A DNA stretch of 64,000 nucleotides from NCBI RefSeq assembly GCF_041146395.1, contig NC_090989.1, positions 282,378,343 to 282,442,342 on the forward strand, read 5' to 3'. The translations under genes and the position numbers were made by a program. Shown here piece by piece: positions 10,201 to 21,034 of this stretch (within the stretch, counting starts at the first letter, position 1; the number at the start of each line of letters is the position of its first letter). Source of the DNA: Eulemur rufifrons. Taxonomy: Eukaryota > Chordata > Mammalia > Primates > Lemuridae. The notes under the pieces are model-generated. The model saw only the letters and a list, made by a program, of their open reading frames with translations. It had not been told where the DNA came from and did no database searches.

Positions 10201-10700
10201 GACACCTGACATTATAGTGAACATAATTGAACAGATAGTAAAAGTTCTTTGAGATATTAATCATACTGAACCTCAGCCCAACTGCTAACCCACACTCCAA
10301 ATTACACTAGATATAACAGGTTTTCATCATGAAAAAAAGATATTTCAACCTAAATATCTCCAAAACCTTTCCATTAAAGAGAACAGAGGGAAGAGGAGGA
10401 CGTCATTCCTTTTTATACCTTGTGTTTTGTGAGCACCTGCTGGCATCTGGCTGAGCAATTGCTCTCCGGGAACTGTTCCTAACAGGAGCGATGTGGTGCA
10501 AAGCGACTAAAACTCAAGCAGCTGCAATATCAAGGCCATCTGAAAAGTGACGACTGGGTCCAAAGAGAACATATAGATGGGAGAGCCACTTTATCTAAGG
10601 GTTAGAAAGGGCTCATGAAGGACACAGCATGAAAGCTAACCCAGTCATTCTCAGGTCTGTCTGCAGGACACTCTGAGGATCCGCAGACTGATCCTCAAAC
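10201..10700. other. Unannotated single-copy sequence
   Basis: No gene or clear repeat is recognised. A MER-like trace may lie at about 10645-10700. Confidence 0.25.
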
Positions 10701-10702
10701 AT

Positions 10703-11180
10703 AACAAATAAAATAAATATTGATTGATTGAATACTCTATGCCAGGCACGATGTAGGCCCAGGGAACACAGCAGGGTACATGGTTAGATAAAGTCCCTGC
10801 TTTACAGAACTGACATTTCAGTGAGGAAAAGCAGAGATAGGAAAGAATGGATGTATCTATGATATGTCACGTAGTGAGACATGTTAAGAAGAGAATGAAG
10901 CAGGATGAATGGGCAGAGTGATGGGAGCTGCCGTTTTAATAGATTGTTCTGATAAGGAGATACTTGAGTAGTCACTGTGTGAAGTCGGAGATCAAGCGAG
11001 CTTCGAGGGTATCTGTGCCGAGGGCATTCCAGGCAGAAGGAACAGCAAGTGCAAAGTCCCAAGGGAGAAGTGCGTGACGAATGCAAGGAGACCAGAGCGG
11101 CTGCGACACACAAGGGAAGGAGGAAGGCAGATGGGAGCTGCGATCAAAGACAGGAGGGAAGAGAGAAGACTGGGGCCTTT
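10703..11180 (-). repeat. L2 LINE, 3' part
   Basis: Reverse L2 wording: ATTGATTGAATACTCTATGCCAGGCACGATGTAGG, ACACAGCAGGGTACATGG, AAGTCCCTGCTTTACAGAACTGACATTTCAGTG, and GGGCATTCCAGGCAGAAGGAACAGCAAGTGCAAAGTCCC. Overlapping frames on both strands are shadows of this repeat. Confidence 0.8.
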
Positions 11181-11394
11181 CACAAGAGCATCCACTGCGG
11201 AGCAGAACAGCCCTTGGGCCACACATGGATAATCCACCTGCGCATTCTATAGTGTCTTCACTGGAGTCAGCTCATACCGTGTCTCACGAGTTTGCTGGCT
11301 GGTCCTGTTCTCCTGGCAGAAGAGCAGGAACAGGAAGGAGCAGAAGGCCCAAGGGATCATTTGACTAGCTGGTGTGGTCTTAGACCATTCCATC

Positions 11395-11968
11395 AGAACC
11401 TCTCTACTAATCAGAATCTGAAAGAAGATACATAGAGGTTGTGGAAGGAAGCGAAGGCTTAGGATTCAGACCAAACTAATAAAATATTGATCAAATATGG
11501 TTTTATGGAGGTCCGAGACATTTTCTTCTTTGTCTCTCTGTCCCATCCACTATGCACAGGTTTCTGAAAGTTTATTATCTTCATCATGGAAGGGAACTTG
11601 CCAAAGTCCTCATGGTTTCTCCTTGGAGGAGCTGGGTGTCCTTGGCTTGGAACAAAGAAGATGAGAGCAGGAGGTGGGTCACAATGGTGACCTTCAACTC
11701 ACCTCCATGTCAATGCGAGAGAAGAGTCCCTCCGGGTTATCTAGCGGCAGTAACAAGAACCAGTGGCAGGGAAGCTGTAGGGAGGACGATTTCAGCCTAA
11801 TATTGCAAAGGAGTTCCTACAGCTGGGAAGTCAGTGAGTTCTTCATCACTGAAGGTATCCAGGTAGAAATTAAATGAACATTTATCTGGGATTCTATGCA
11901 GGAGACCCCTGGCTTGATTGGTCGGTTGGACCAGAACACCCTCGGAGCTAAGATTCCATGATCATTGT
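11395..11968 (+). repeat. LTR-like element, copy C, nearly full length
   Basis: This is the longest copy of the segment also present at 719-1113 and 7690-7811. After the shared part it continues AGTGAGTTCTTCATCACTGAAGGTATCCAGGTAGAAATTAAATG and GGCTTGATTGGTCGGTTGGACCAGAACACCCTCGGAGCTAAGATTCCATGAT. That tail is the usual end of ERVL-type LTRs of the LTR16/LTR33 kind. No proviral genes are adjacent. Confidence 0.55.
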
Positions 11969-12680
11969 ACTGTCTTTCCTCTGGGTAAAAATCAAGACCA
12001 TTTTTGTGAATTTGTGAATCTCATTTTTGAATGAGAGCCCCATGGAACCATTTGAAGGTCATTTACAGTACACCCTCAGTCTTTTTCCTCGAGTTGTGTG
12101 CTGTTAAGGGGGCTTTAATTAAGCTTTCCCCTCTGGGCACAGCCAGCTTGTTTTTGGTGAGTGCAATATGCCATCCCAGAATATGTCAAACTCCATTTGC
12201 AAAATATCAGACTTCTGTTTTTTTTTCCAGAGCCAATCTGCAGAGTAATACGTTCAATAACTTTTGCTCTTTTTGCTCCCAAAGATAGGTCTCTTTTTGG
12301 AGTCGATAGCGCAATAAATGCGGAGCTGGTGCAAATTCCAATGGAAAGAAAAGATATTGTTATTTAAAGGCCAAATAACGGCTTAAAATTAGAGTTGTGA
12401 AGGCATTGAAAACACCAGACTTCCCAGATGGCTTGGAGATAATTCACTTTGCACTCAGTCCACTCACACGCTAAAAAAAATACTTTTGACTCTGTTTCTC
12501 CTCAGATTGAAAGTTGGTGCCTGCTTTAAACATATGTGCTTCTCTCTTTAAATTTAGCTCTGAGTCATGTTGTATTACATTAGGAATTCAGCAGGCAGGC
12601 ACTTGGAAAATGTACATCAATGCATTTATTTTTAAATTATATAAAAATAAAAATATATATGTTTAAATATATTAGGCTAT
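11969..12680. other. Repeat-free AT-rich block; candidate conserved non-coding element at 12030-12420
   Basis: No repeat or gene is recognised. 12030-12420 mixes homeodomain-type (TTTAATTAAGC), ATTTGCAAA and other short motifs without stop-free frames, the usual look of a conserved enhancer. 12630-12680 is a near-pure A/T stretch. Confidence 0.3.
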
Positions 12681-13034
12681 ATTTTTGCCCAATTTCAAAA
12701 TGGTTGTTCTCCAGAACAGATTAGATAAAACAATAATAACAACGATGACACCGTGGTTCTGGAACACGGCCCGTTCCCAAGGATCCCAGAGCGACTTGAC
12801 AAATCCTGTCGCTCCGAGTCCCCCAGCCCAGCTACGTGCAGGATTTGTCAGGGAAACCTCCGCCTCCAAGGGGGACCAGTCAGCTCCCTTCGCAGCTGCA
12901 GGGTGGCCTAATTAAGATGCTCCTTCCTCCAGGGCAGCAGGTCTCTGGGCAGAAGTCAGCAAGGAGGAGGGGCGGGTCTGGCGCAGAGGCAGACCATGCA
13001 GGGACATCTTTAGCTTAGTCGCTAAGCTCGTGGG
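12681..13034. other. Unannotated single-copy sequence
   Basis: Moderately GC-rich, with no gene or repeat recognised. Short overlapping frames on both strands look random. Confidence 0.25.
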
Positions 13035-13185
13035 TGCAGATCCTGGCTCCGCCCCTTCCAATCCGTGCATCCTTGGAACAGTGATCGCGCCTCATTTGTG
13101 TCTCATTTCCTCGCCTGTGAAACGGACAGTGCTTCCCACTTCCCGGGGTTGCTGTGAGGACCACCGGGGATAATTCATTCGATTC
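13035..13185 (+). repeat. MIR
   Basis: CAGATCCTGGCTCCGCC, CATCCTTGGAACAGTGATCGCGCCTCATTTGTGTCTCATTTCCTCGCCTGTGAAACGGA and GGGGTTGCTGTGAGGACC follow MIR order. Confidence 0.72.
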
Positions 13186-13473
13186 ACTGAGTCATTCACC
13201 CTGAACATATTTATTAACATCTGCAGGAAAAAGTGGTGAATAAAATGAACAGACCTGGAATCCCAGCCCTCATGGAGCCTGTGGTCTAGTGGGCAGAGAG
13301 ACACGAATGAATCATCACAACCATGACGGTTTCATCAGAATTGTGATGAGTGCGATGAAGGAAGGGTTTGCGCAGAGGGACCCATCCTACCCGCAGGCTC
13401 CGGAAAGCGTCTGCAGAGAAGTTAACGGATGTGAACTGCTGACCAGTGCCTGGCACATAGAGGTGCTTGTCAG
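13186..13473 (-). repeat. L2 LINE 3' end
   Basis: TCACTGAGTCATTCACCCTGAACATATTTATTAACATCTGCAGG, AGCCCTCATGGAGCCTGTGGTCTAGTGGGCAGAGAGAC: reverse L2. A MIR/L2-like tail CCAGTGCCTGGCACATAGAGG follows at about 13441. Confidence 0.65.
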
Positions 13474-13978
13474 TTTCTGTATGCACTTCCTACGGCTGAT
13501 GTCACAAAGTACTGCAAAGTTAGTGACTTAAGAAAACACGCATTTATTCTATTACCTTAGAGTTCTGGAGGTGGTAAGTCTGAAGGGAGCCTCGGTGGGC
13601 CAAGAGCAGGGTGTCGGCGGGGCTGTGTTCCTTTTGGAAGCTCAAAGTGAGACCCCATTTCCTTGCCTTTACGTGCTTCTAGAAGCCACCTACATTCCTT
13701 GGCTTGTGGCCCCTTCCTTCATCTTCAAAGCACATCACTCCAACCTCTGCCTCCATTGCCAACCTCCTTTTTCTGACTTTCTGTCCTACCTCCTGCCTTC
13801 CTCTTTCTTTGTGATTTTATTACGCCCACCTGAATAATCCATGATGATCTCCCCATCTCAGGATCCTTAACATAATCACCTCCGCCAAGTTCCTTCTGCT
13901 ATGTCGGGTAACATACTCACAGGTTTCAGGGCTAAGGTCGTAGACATCTGCAGGCGACCATTAGTCAGTCTACAACAG
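13474..13978 (-). mobile_element. MLT1 LTR (ERVL-MaLR), solo
   Basis: Reverse MLT1: GTTAGTGACTTAAGAAAACACGCATTTATTCT, TTAGAGTTCTGGAGGTGG, TTCCTTGCCTTTACGTGCTTCTAGAAGCC, CCTGAATAATCCATGATGATCTCCCCATCTCA and GTAACATACTCACAGGTTTCAGGGC. No internal retroviral genes are seen. Confidence 0.8.
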
Positions 13979-14599
13979 TCCAGGAAGTTCAATATCCAAA
14001 AAGAGGAGTTTCAGGCAAAAAGAACTGAGAAAACGGAAGGAAATTATCAAAGAAATAATACATGGCAATTTCCCAAAACTGTAGGGCATACGTTTCCAGA
14101 TTTAAAGACCCCTCAGCGTGCCCTGCACAGAAACATGTCAAAAGCTTTCAGAATGTCATCCACAGAAGATCGGGGATTAAGGACTGGACTTTTAAACATC
14201 ATCACTGGAAATTGGAAGATACAGCACAGGGCCTTTATAATCCTGAGGAAAAATAGTTCCAAATTAAAACTTAATAATTCTATCAATCAAGCACAAGTGT
14301 GGACTAAATACATTTCAGACGTGCCAGGTCTCACCAAATTTTCCTTCCATGCAACCTTTCTCAACAAACTACTAGAGGATGTGCTCCATCAGAATGAGAG
14401 AGTAAACCAAGAAAATGGAAAGCAGAGAATTCAGGAAACAGGAGATGCAAAAGGAGAGAGACGCAAACATTATCTTAGGAGACCCAGACCGCAGGTGTGC
14501 CCTGGGCACCACACAGGAGCCAGCCCTGACTGGGCTGTGGGTGGGGGACTCAAAGCAAAACTTGGGACTGAGAGATTCCTGAGGTTTCTATTATATTAA
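13901..14599 (+). pseudogene. LINE ORF1-like open frame, 232 codons
   Basis: An uninterrupted frame starts inside the MLT1 LTR and runs through the LINE fragment. Residues about 95-190 carry the ORF1-like pattern, with LLEDVLHQNERVNQENGKQR the clearest part. The first 27 residues come from antisense LTR and the last 40 look like random GC-rich reading. A parallel 64-codon frame (14062-14256) preserves KDWTFKHHHWKLEDTAQGL, which suggests at least one frameshift relative to the ancestor. Not a host gene. Confidence 0.5.
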
Positions 14600-15405
14600 C
14601 AAGAACTTCAGAGTTGTGACAGAGTTTGGAGAAAAATGATGGATAGCTACACAGAAAACTAAAGAACCCACCAAAATTACTAAGTCTGAGCAAAATACAA
14701 TTGGACGGAGAAATGTAAGCATAGTGCCTTGGTGGTCAGTGGCAAACAATATTTACCCAAGTCTGAGGACAGTGAACACTGAACACTGGTTTAACTGGCG
14801 TCCGTGCTGCTGGGAGGATGCGTAGCGTGGAAGATGAGTGTGCACGCGCCTGGGTAAGGGAGCTAAGTCCTTGTCTCCCGCAGCTGAAAAATCAAGATAA
14901 AACTAAGAGAGCTGAAAGCAGCTGCCTCCGGGACAAGGGGCAGGGTTGGTGAGTGGGGATATTTTTATTTACTTAAATTAATCAATTAATTATTCTTTGG
15001 AGACAGAGTCTCGCTCTCTTGCTTAGGTTAGAATGCTGTGGTGTCAGCCTAGCTCACAGCAACCTCAAACTCCTGGACTCAAGCTATCCTCCTTCCTCAG
15101 CCTCCTGAGTAGCTGGGCCTACAGGTGCGTGCCATCACGCCTGGCTAATCTTTTCTATTTTTGATAGAGACAGGGTCTCACTTTTGCTCAGGCTGGTCTC
15201 GAACTCCTGAGCTCAAGCGATCCTCCCGCCTTGGCCTCCCAGAGTGCTAGGATTACAGGCGTGAGCCACTGCACCTGGCCAGGGCTATTTTGAAATATCA
15301 GCCTTATAGGTCTATTTGACTTTGTAAGCTTGCATATGTATTACTTTAATTAATTTTTTAAAATTTTAAACGGGAGAGAAGGGAAGGATGTTAAGGCTCC
15401 CTGAA
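13979..15405 (+). mobile_element. Old LINE (L1/HAL1-like) with ORF1-like region, split by an Alu
   Basis: The translated region FIILRKNS ... SDVPGLTKFSFHATFLNKLLEDVL aligns with a repeated mammalian LINE ORF1 C-terminal pattern (F.ILREN, SDMQGL.KFTSHAPFL.KLLEDVLHQNE). A long AT-rich 3' tail continues after the Alu, through AAGCTTGCATATGTATTACTTTAATTAATTTTTTAAAATT at 15330-15370. The call is from remembered consensus and could be another LINE lineage. Confidence 0.5.
14966..15281 (-). mobile_element. Alu dimer, reverse
   Basis: Reverse Alu with TCTCGCTCTCTTGCTTAGG, TCACAGCAACCTCAAACTCCTGG, GGTCTCACTTTTGCTCAGGCTGG and ATTACAGGCGTGAGCCACTGCACCTGGCC. Candidate target-site repeats are GGGATATTTT (14956-14965) and GGGCTATTTT (15282-15291). 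CTTTTGCTCAGGCTGG is the strepsirrhine-style right junction. Confidence 0.88.
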
Positions 15406-17244
15406 AAAGAGGCAGGTGGGTGGGTTGGGGAAAGAGGCAGCCCCCTGGCTTCTTCATGTTTTCTCTGACTTCAGCCTCATTAAATCACAGGAGGGAGATG
15501 ACCTCAGCAAAGGACATCAAACCTGTGGGAGGTACTATGAGGCCACTTGCCCTCTGCCCTCCGCAGCCATCACAGTGGCTGCTGCAGCAAGAGCAAGTGG
15601 GGCGGCGGATGGGGCCTGCGAGCTGCGGGGACCTGTCACTGCCGGAGAGAGTCCTCCCAGCTGGCCCCGGTGAAGGGGTCAGCTCAGGTGAGATAAAGCT
15701 TCCTGGGATAGACCTGGGCAGGAGATGGGGAGAGGGAGAGCTGGAGGGAGACAGGGACTGGGGGGTGGTGGGGACACTTCCTTGCTTATGGCCCCGAGTG
15801 TACTCTTCCCTTGTGACACTCAGTGGGAATGTTAGTACCGCTCGGCTTGCTCGAGCAGCCGGAGATACCCCCTGTCCTTTGATGTCCTCAACTCTCTGCT
15901 CCAGGCTCCAACTCAGAGAAGACCTCAAGAGAGGGGGACCTCAAGTCCCTGGCTGAGGGACTTGGGCGACAAAAGGAAATGTTGCCTCCCATCACAGCAG
16001 GATGCATGACTCCTAAGAGGACTCCTGTCCTACCACCACCCCAAAGTCAGGTTGGGTCACCCCAGATGGGGTTCTGGGTCCCTAGAGCCAGGAGGGATTT
16101 GAGCAAGACCCCAGGCAGAACTCTGGCTGCACAGCTCTGACCCCCCGGGAGCTCAGCTGTCACGAGGAAAAGTGGAGAAGAGTTTGGAGGACATGGTCAC
16201 TTCTGCTCTGGGGACAGGAGAATAGCAGGTGACACTAGGTGGTTTCCTCTATCCCTCTTTTAAAATGTCATGGTCATTACGAAATTATCCTGGCCTCTCT
16301 CAGGTAAAAATCCATTTGAGGTGTGCTATCAAAACACTAGAAGTTCAGGCTTTGAGGGACAAGCGTTCTCAGAGGAAGACGGGAATCAGTGTGGAGCCCT
16401 GAACCCGAGAAGGAATAGGGTTGTCCCCACATTCTCTGCAGAACCAAACCCGCTGTCCAGGCGACTACTAGCCTTGGTGCCTGTTAACACGTGGGCGTGT
16501 GGGAGAAGTGTCCACGGTCAATGAGCTCGGCGAATGCTGGATTAAACAGAGGAAGTGGGCAGGAATGCTCAGGGCTTTAATGTTCATTGCAAATATCCCA
16601 AAGAAGTTTACACCTTTTGACAGTTTTCAAGAAGCAGGGGTTGGCATTAGAGTTCTGTGGAACACTCTTTGGGAAACACCCGGGGGCTCGGGTGTCCCTA
16701 GCACCTGTGTGCAGTGTGCTTGGCGAGGACACACACGGTGATATTCCTTGTTCCCCAATCCCCACCCAGCCAGGTGGCCCTGACGAGTTTGCAGGAGAGA
16801 CCCCAGCTTTTTGTCACGTGCCAGTCACGTGGTTTCTGGGTTTTGCACAAGGCATCTTTCTCTTTATTTGATTTTCTTAGACAGAGAAGAGCCTTGGAAA
16901 GTGGGATCTTAGGTGACCCAATTTTTCTGATTCTTTCTTGGTTCCTTGGATTTCTCTTCAACCCCACCCCCCGAAAACATTGTTATGAGAATGTTAAGGC
17001 CACACCATCCTGAGAATCAGAGTTGTGCCCGTGCCTTAGTTCTGAGAGCCATTCGTCACGCCTTAAGTGATTTATGTATTTAATAAGAAGAGCAACAGTT
17101 TCAAAAAGGGGCTTTTACCTGTGCAACAGGGGCTTCTCATGCAGTATGGGCACCCTCAAGGGCGTCGAAAGTTGCAGGTGACAAAAGTGATCTCATGAGC
17201 GTCCTCTGGCCTGAGCCTGGCGAGTCATTGACCCATCTTCGTTT
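15406..17244. other. Unannotated single-copy sequence
   Basis: About 1.8 kb with no gene or clear repeat. Overlapping frames of 85-178 codons on both strands at 15416-15956 look like chance GC-rich frames. A weak MER-like trace lies near 16620-16690. Confidence 0.25.
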
Positions 17245-17385
17245 CTTCATCCATCTGTCCAGCACGTTTAATTAGGCGCCCACTCTGAGTGAGACACTGC
17301 GCTAGATGCTTAGATGCAGTGGTGAGCAAGACAGATGTCACCTCTGCCCTGGTGGAGCTGCCGATCCAACTTCATAACTGATCTT
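17245..17385 (-). repeat. L2 LINE 3' end
   Basis: TTCATCCATCTGTCCAGCACG, GCCCACTCTGAGTGAGACACTGCGCTAGATGCTTAGATGCAGTGGTGAGCAAGACAGATGTCACCTCTGCCCTGGTGGAGCT reads as reverse L2. Confidence 0.75.
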
Positions 17386-17506
17386 AAATGACTGCTTCCT
17401 GCAGGGCTGCCATGTGTGGTTGTGCAGGACACTCACTGCACAAGGGCTCCAGGCCAAGGGGGCAAGAGGGACTGAAATCCACCCTGCAGTCAGTCCATTC
17501 GCCAAT

Positions 17507-17892
17507 TGTCTTAGTCCGTTAGTGCTGCTATAACAAAATACCTGAGACTGGGTAATTTATAAACAACAGAAATGTATTTTCTCACAGTTCTGGAGGCTGG
17601 GAAGTCCAAGACTGAGGTGCTGGCAGGTTTGCTTGTCTGGTGAGCTGGTCTCTGCATCCAAGATGACCCCTTACTGCTGCATCCTCTGGGGAGGAGGAGT
17701 GCTGCGTTCTCGCACGGCGAGGACACGAGAGCACGGGTGCTGACCGCCGCGTGAAGCCTCTTTTATAAGGGTCTCAGTCCCATTTACAAGGGAGGAGCCC
17801 TCATGGCCTAATTACCTCCTGCAGGCCTCACTTTTTAATCCTATCACGTTGGCAATGCCTGAATTTTGGAGGGGACACATTTAAACTATACA
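17507..17892 (-). mobile_element. MST LTR (ERVL-MaLR), solo
   Basis: Reverse MSTA/B-like LTR: CTTAGTCCGTTAGTGCTGCTATAACAAAATACCTGAGACTGGGTAATTTATAAACAACAGAAATGTATTTTCTCACAGTTCTGGAGGCTGGGAAGTCC, then GGAGGAGTGCTGCGTTCTCGCA, TTTTATAAGGGTCTCAGTCCCATTT and GAATTTTGGAGGGGACACATTTAAACTATA. Confidence 0.9.
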
Positions 17893-17928
17893 CTAAATCA
17901 AGCAACACGAATTGGTGCTGCATCTACC

Positions 17929-17949
17929 GGGGGGGGGGGGGGGGGGGGG
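17929..17949. repeat. Poly-G run, 21 bases
   Basis: An uninterrupted G21 homopolymer follows the MST LTR. It could form a G-quadruplex; its length is also prone to sequencing error. Confidence 0.85.
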
Positions 17950-18579
17950 AGCACCTTTTTCTGATTTGCACCAAGGTGCTGCTGCGTGGGTGAGCAGCGG
18001 CTCTGAGTTCCTGTAAATTTGTAGGGTTTAGGGACCTCATGGACCTTAACCTGGGAGTAGCCTTGTGTCAATGATTTCTGGGTTTATTACTGGGGTCTTT
18101 GAACCCCAAAGGAGAGCGGAGGGGTTGTGAGACCCACATGGAGGCCAGCAGGTCAGCACTAGCTCCTCTGGGGAGCGAGGAAGGGACAGTGAAGTTTGGC
18201 CAATGATGTTAGAACTGCCGCCACATTCTTCCTGAAACTGAGGCCCATCGCCTCCAGCCTTCCTCTGCGGAAGGGAGCGTTCTGCTTTCGCCACCCAGCT
18301 TCGTAAATAAAACTTTCTGCTTCCCCCTGTAGACTCCCTCCCAAATCTCTCATCCACCCCGAATAGCACACAGGGCACCGCAGGGCACAGCAGCATCGCA
18401 TCAAGGCGACCTGGCCTTTTTCATGCTTGCCACTTCACTCCAGCGCTTCCTCACTCTGGGCGGGGGAATCGTCTACATCTGAGAAACTCCTTGAAGACAA
18501 ACGGAGAAATGTAATGAATCCTTTTTATTTCCAAGGTGTGTCCTGTGTTTGAGAGTAAGATCGTGTGTGGGTTCCCTGG
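17950..18579. other. Unannotated single-copy sequence
   Basis: No gene or repeat is recognised. Two overlapping minus-strand frames (18046-18396, 18159-18404) have no recognisable domain. Confidence 0.25.
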
Positions 18580-18662
18580 CTCAGTGCTGCTCAAATTTTA
18601 ATGTGTAAATGAATCACCTCCGTACTTATTAACATGCAGTTCACTATTCAGCAGGTGCCTTT
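18580..18662 (+). repeat. MER20/MER5-like DNA transposon fragment
   Basis: GTGCTGCTCAAATTTTAATGTGTAAATGAATCACCTCC..ACTTATTAACATGCAG resembles the 5' half of MER20/MER5A elements. Confidence 0.5.
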
Positions 18663-18711
18663 CTAGCAAACGGCCAAGTGCTGTCGATGTAGCCAGCCCA
18701 CTGAACGCTGC

Positions 18712-18935
18712 GAAGCCCCGGCGCCATGCCTCCGAGCCAGACACCGCTGGGTTCCGATCCCGCGTCTGCCATTTACGCACTGTGTGACCTTGAGTGAGTT
18801 GTTGACCTTTCTCGAACCTTAGCTTTCGCCTCTGTAAAACAGAGAAGTGAATGCCCACCTCTGAGCATTCTTGTTACAATTCCAGAAGCAGGATGACTTC
18901 TGGCACATTGGAGGCGCTCAGTCAGCGGTGGGCAT
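18712..18935 (+). repeat. MIR
   Basis: GAGCCAGACACCGCTGGGTTCCGATCCCGCGTCTGCCATTTACGCACTGTGTGACCTTGAGTGAGTTGTTGACC, CCTCTGTAAAACAGAGAAGTGAATGCCC, CTGGCACATTGGAGGCGCTCAGTCAG: nearly full MIR. Confidence 0.85.
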
Positions 18936-18972
18936 TAATATTTTTCATCTGCCTTTTAAAAAAGAGATATCG

Positions 18973-19316
18973 GGCCGGGCGCGGTGGCTCACGCCTGTAA
19001 TCCTAGCACTCTGGGAGGCCGAGGTGGGCGGATCGTTTGAGCTCAGGAGTTCAAGACCAGCCTGAGCAAGAGCGAGACCCCATCTCTACTAAAAATAGAA
19101 AGAAATCATATGGACAGCTAAAAATATATATATCAAAAAAATTAGCCGGGCATGGTGGTGCATGCCTGTAGTCCCAACTACTCGGGAGGCTGAGACAGGA
19201 GGATCCCTTGAGCTCAGGAGTTTGAGGTTGCTGTGAGCTGGGCTGACGCCACGGCACTCACTCTAGCCTGGGCAACAAAGTGAGACTCTGTCTCAAAAAA
19301 AAAAAAAAAAAAAAAA
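18973..19316 (+). mobile_element. Full-length lemur-type Alu
   Basis: The dimer starts GGCCGGGCGCGGTGGCTCACGCC and includes CCTAGCACTCTGGGAGGCCGAGG, CCAGCCTGAGCAAGAGCGAGACCCC, the long linker AAATAGAAAGAAATCATATGGACAGC, the right arm TTAGCCGGGCATGGTGG and GGCTGACGCCACGGCACTCACTCTAGCC, and an A22 tail. It is flanked by AAAGAGATATCGG at 18961-18973 and, after the tail, at 19314-19326. This is the best taxonomic marker in the window and looks fairly young. Confidence 0.95.
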
Positions 19317-20654
19317 GAGATATCGGAAAAAAGAAGAAAACTTAGTTAAACAAAACCTCAGTTGTAACATGTACCTGGTCTTTGCCACAGAGTCTAAGCC
19401 ACAGGGGCTCACGGCATTTTGTGTCTAATCCCCATCCACCTGAGGCTGTGACTATGCCTGGCACGTGGTTAGCGCTCAGTAAATGGTTGCTGAATGAATG
19501 ACTAATGCACTTCCGCCAATAATAGTAGCTGTAGCTGGCAGTGGGGCCCACTTCTCCCTAAGGCAGCAAAATTAGAATGTGTGGGAGGTGGAGAAAGAAA
19601 GAGATGAGAAAAGCTCTCTCTAAGACTCTGATACCTCCCCCGAGGGGGCATCCCTTCTTCCCATTTAGGAATCAATAGTCCAAAGGAACTTCCAGAAAAC
19701 TTAATTTTACCTCTTCTAAAATCATACATTCTTCAGTTTTCTTGTTTCATGTGAGCCCCTAGAGAGGAAAAGAACTGCAAGGGCGGCCAGGGAGCCATTG
19801 TCAGCTGTGCCGGGAGGAAGGGTCACCCTCTCTGGGCCCCCAGCCCGGGAGTCCCACAGAGCCTTCCACCCTTCCCTGGGCCTTAGCGCTGCACTCTTTG
19901 TAGAGTTGGCAGGTCTTTGGCTAAGGACTTGCACGTCGTCAACATTGCGACCTGCTGCTACGGTTGCACCTCGTGGCCACTCTGCCCCTGCCCAGCCAGG
20001 GAAGTCTTGGCATCCTTCCGCCCAGGAGTGAAGCTTCCAAGTCTTTGCCCCACTCTCCAAGCCAAATTGAGCTGTCTCAGCCTTGCCTTTCATTTTCTTT
20101 CTCTGTGGGTATAATTGTGTTGACAGCCACGAGAAACCAAATGTTTCCCTACATCGTTTAGAATTGTGCGGCCCATGAGGTTCCTTTTCATTTTGTTGTT
20201 TTCACCATGACTGCAATGAGCACAGTTGTCAGGAGAAAAACCTCAAAACATTTTAGGGAAATAGAGAAAACGTAGCATCCCAGCAATGTGTTACCATTAG
20301 ACTAATGAACCGATCAGGCAGCCAAGTCACAGTTATTGCCTGAGCAGAATGCGCCTAGCTCCGTGCACATGTAGTACAGCGTGCCAAAGCCGCGACCTGC
20401 CTGACGTGGCCCAGGGGCGAGTGAAGCCCAAACCCAAGTGGGAGCTATGAGGAAGGATGGGGTGGGTAGCCAAGGCAGGACACATGTCAGGTGACCAGCA
20501 GGTAAATTACCGAAAGCTGGAGTTAAGAGTCAAGGAACTGGGAATCTGAAAGACGGCAAAGGTTAGCAAGAGAAACAAACACGGGATCTCCCTAAATCCA
20601 TCGGACATCCCTCTTCACTGGGACTGGGTTGAGTTTATTTTTCACCTTAAACAG
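19317..20654. other. Unannotated sequence with a MIR tail
   Basis: 19450-19505 (ATGCCTGGCACGTGGTTAGCGCTCAGTAAATGGTTGCTGAATGAATGAC) is a MIR/L2 tail. The rest shows no gene or repeat. Frames at 19722-20161 overlap on both strands and are not recognisable. Confidence 0.35.
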
Positions 20655-20775
20655 GTTTTTTCTGATTATAAGAATTCTATTTACCTAGCAAAGACAACTT
20701 AGAAAATACAGAAGTACATGGAGAAAAAAGAAAATTGTTCACAATTGCACTTTTGGCGGCATACACTATTTGTAT
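20655..20775 (-). repeat. LINE-like fragment, reverse
   Basis: TTTTTTCTGATTATAAGAATTCTATTTACCTAGC and TTAGAAAATACAGAAGTACATGGAGAAAAAAGAAAATTGTTCACAATTGCAC resemble the same reversed LINE 3' family as 6046-6530. Confidence 0.4.
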
Positions 20776-21034
20776 ATCCCATGTTGATTTCTATCTGCAT
20801 CTGTAGTAGCTGGTCTGTCTTGCGTGGTTCAGAAGAATCTTGAGCAATGGTGAAATAGGCACATCCCTGCTGTTCTTCACCAGAGCAAGCTCTTGGAAGT
20901 CGCCCACGTGAGAAGCAGCCCGATTGCGGACCAACATCTACATTCTGAACATCACCCTCGTGACCTTTAAGGCTTGAATTAGAATGTGCTCTTTGCTTTC
21001 CACATTGGCTGCATCTTAGTATGTGTGGCGTGTT

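Noticed and set aside
17507..17892. LTR as the edge of an intact provirus
   Set aside because: No matching second LTR and no internal retroviral genes on either side; it is a solo LTR.
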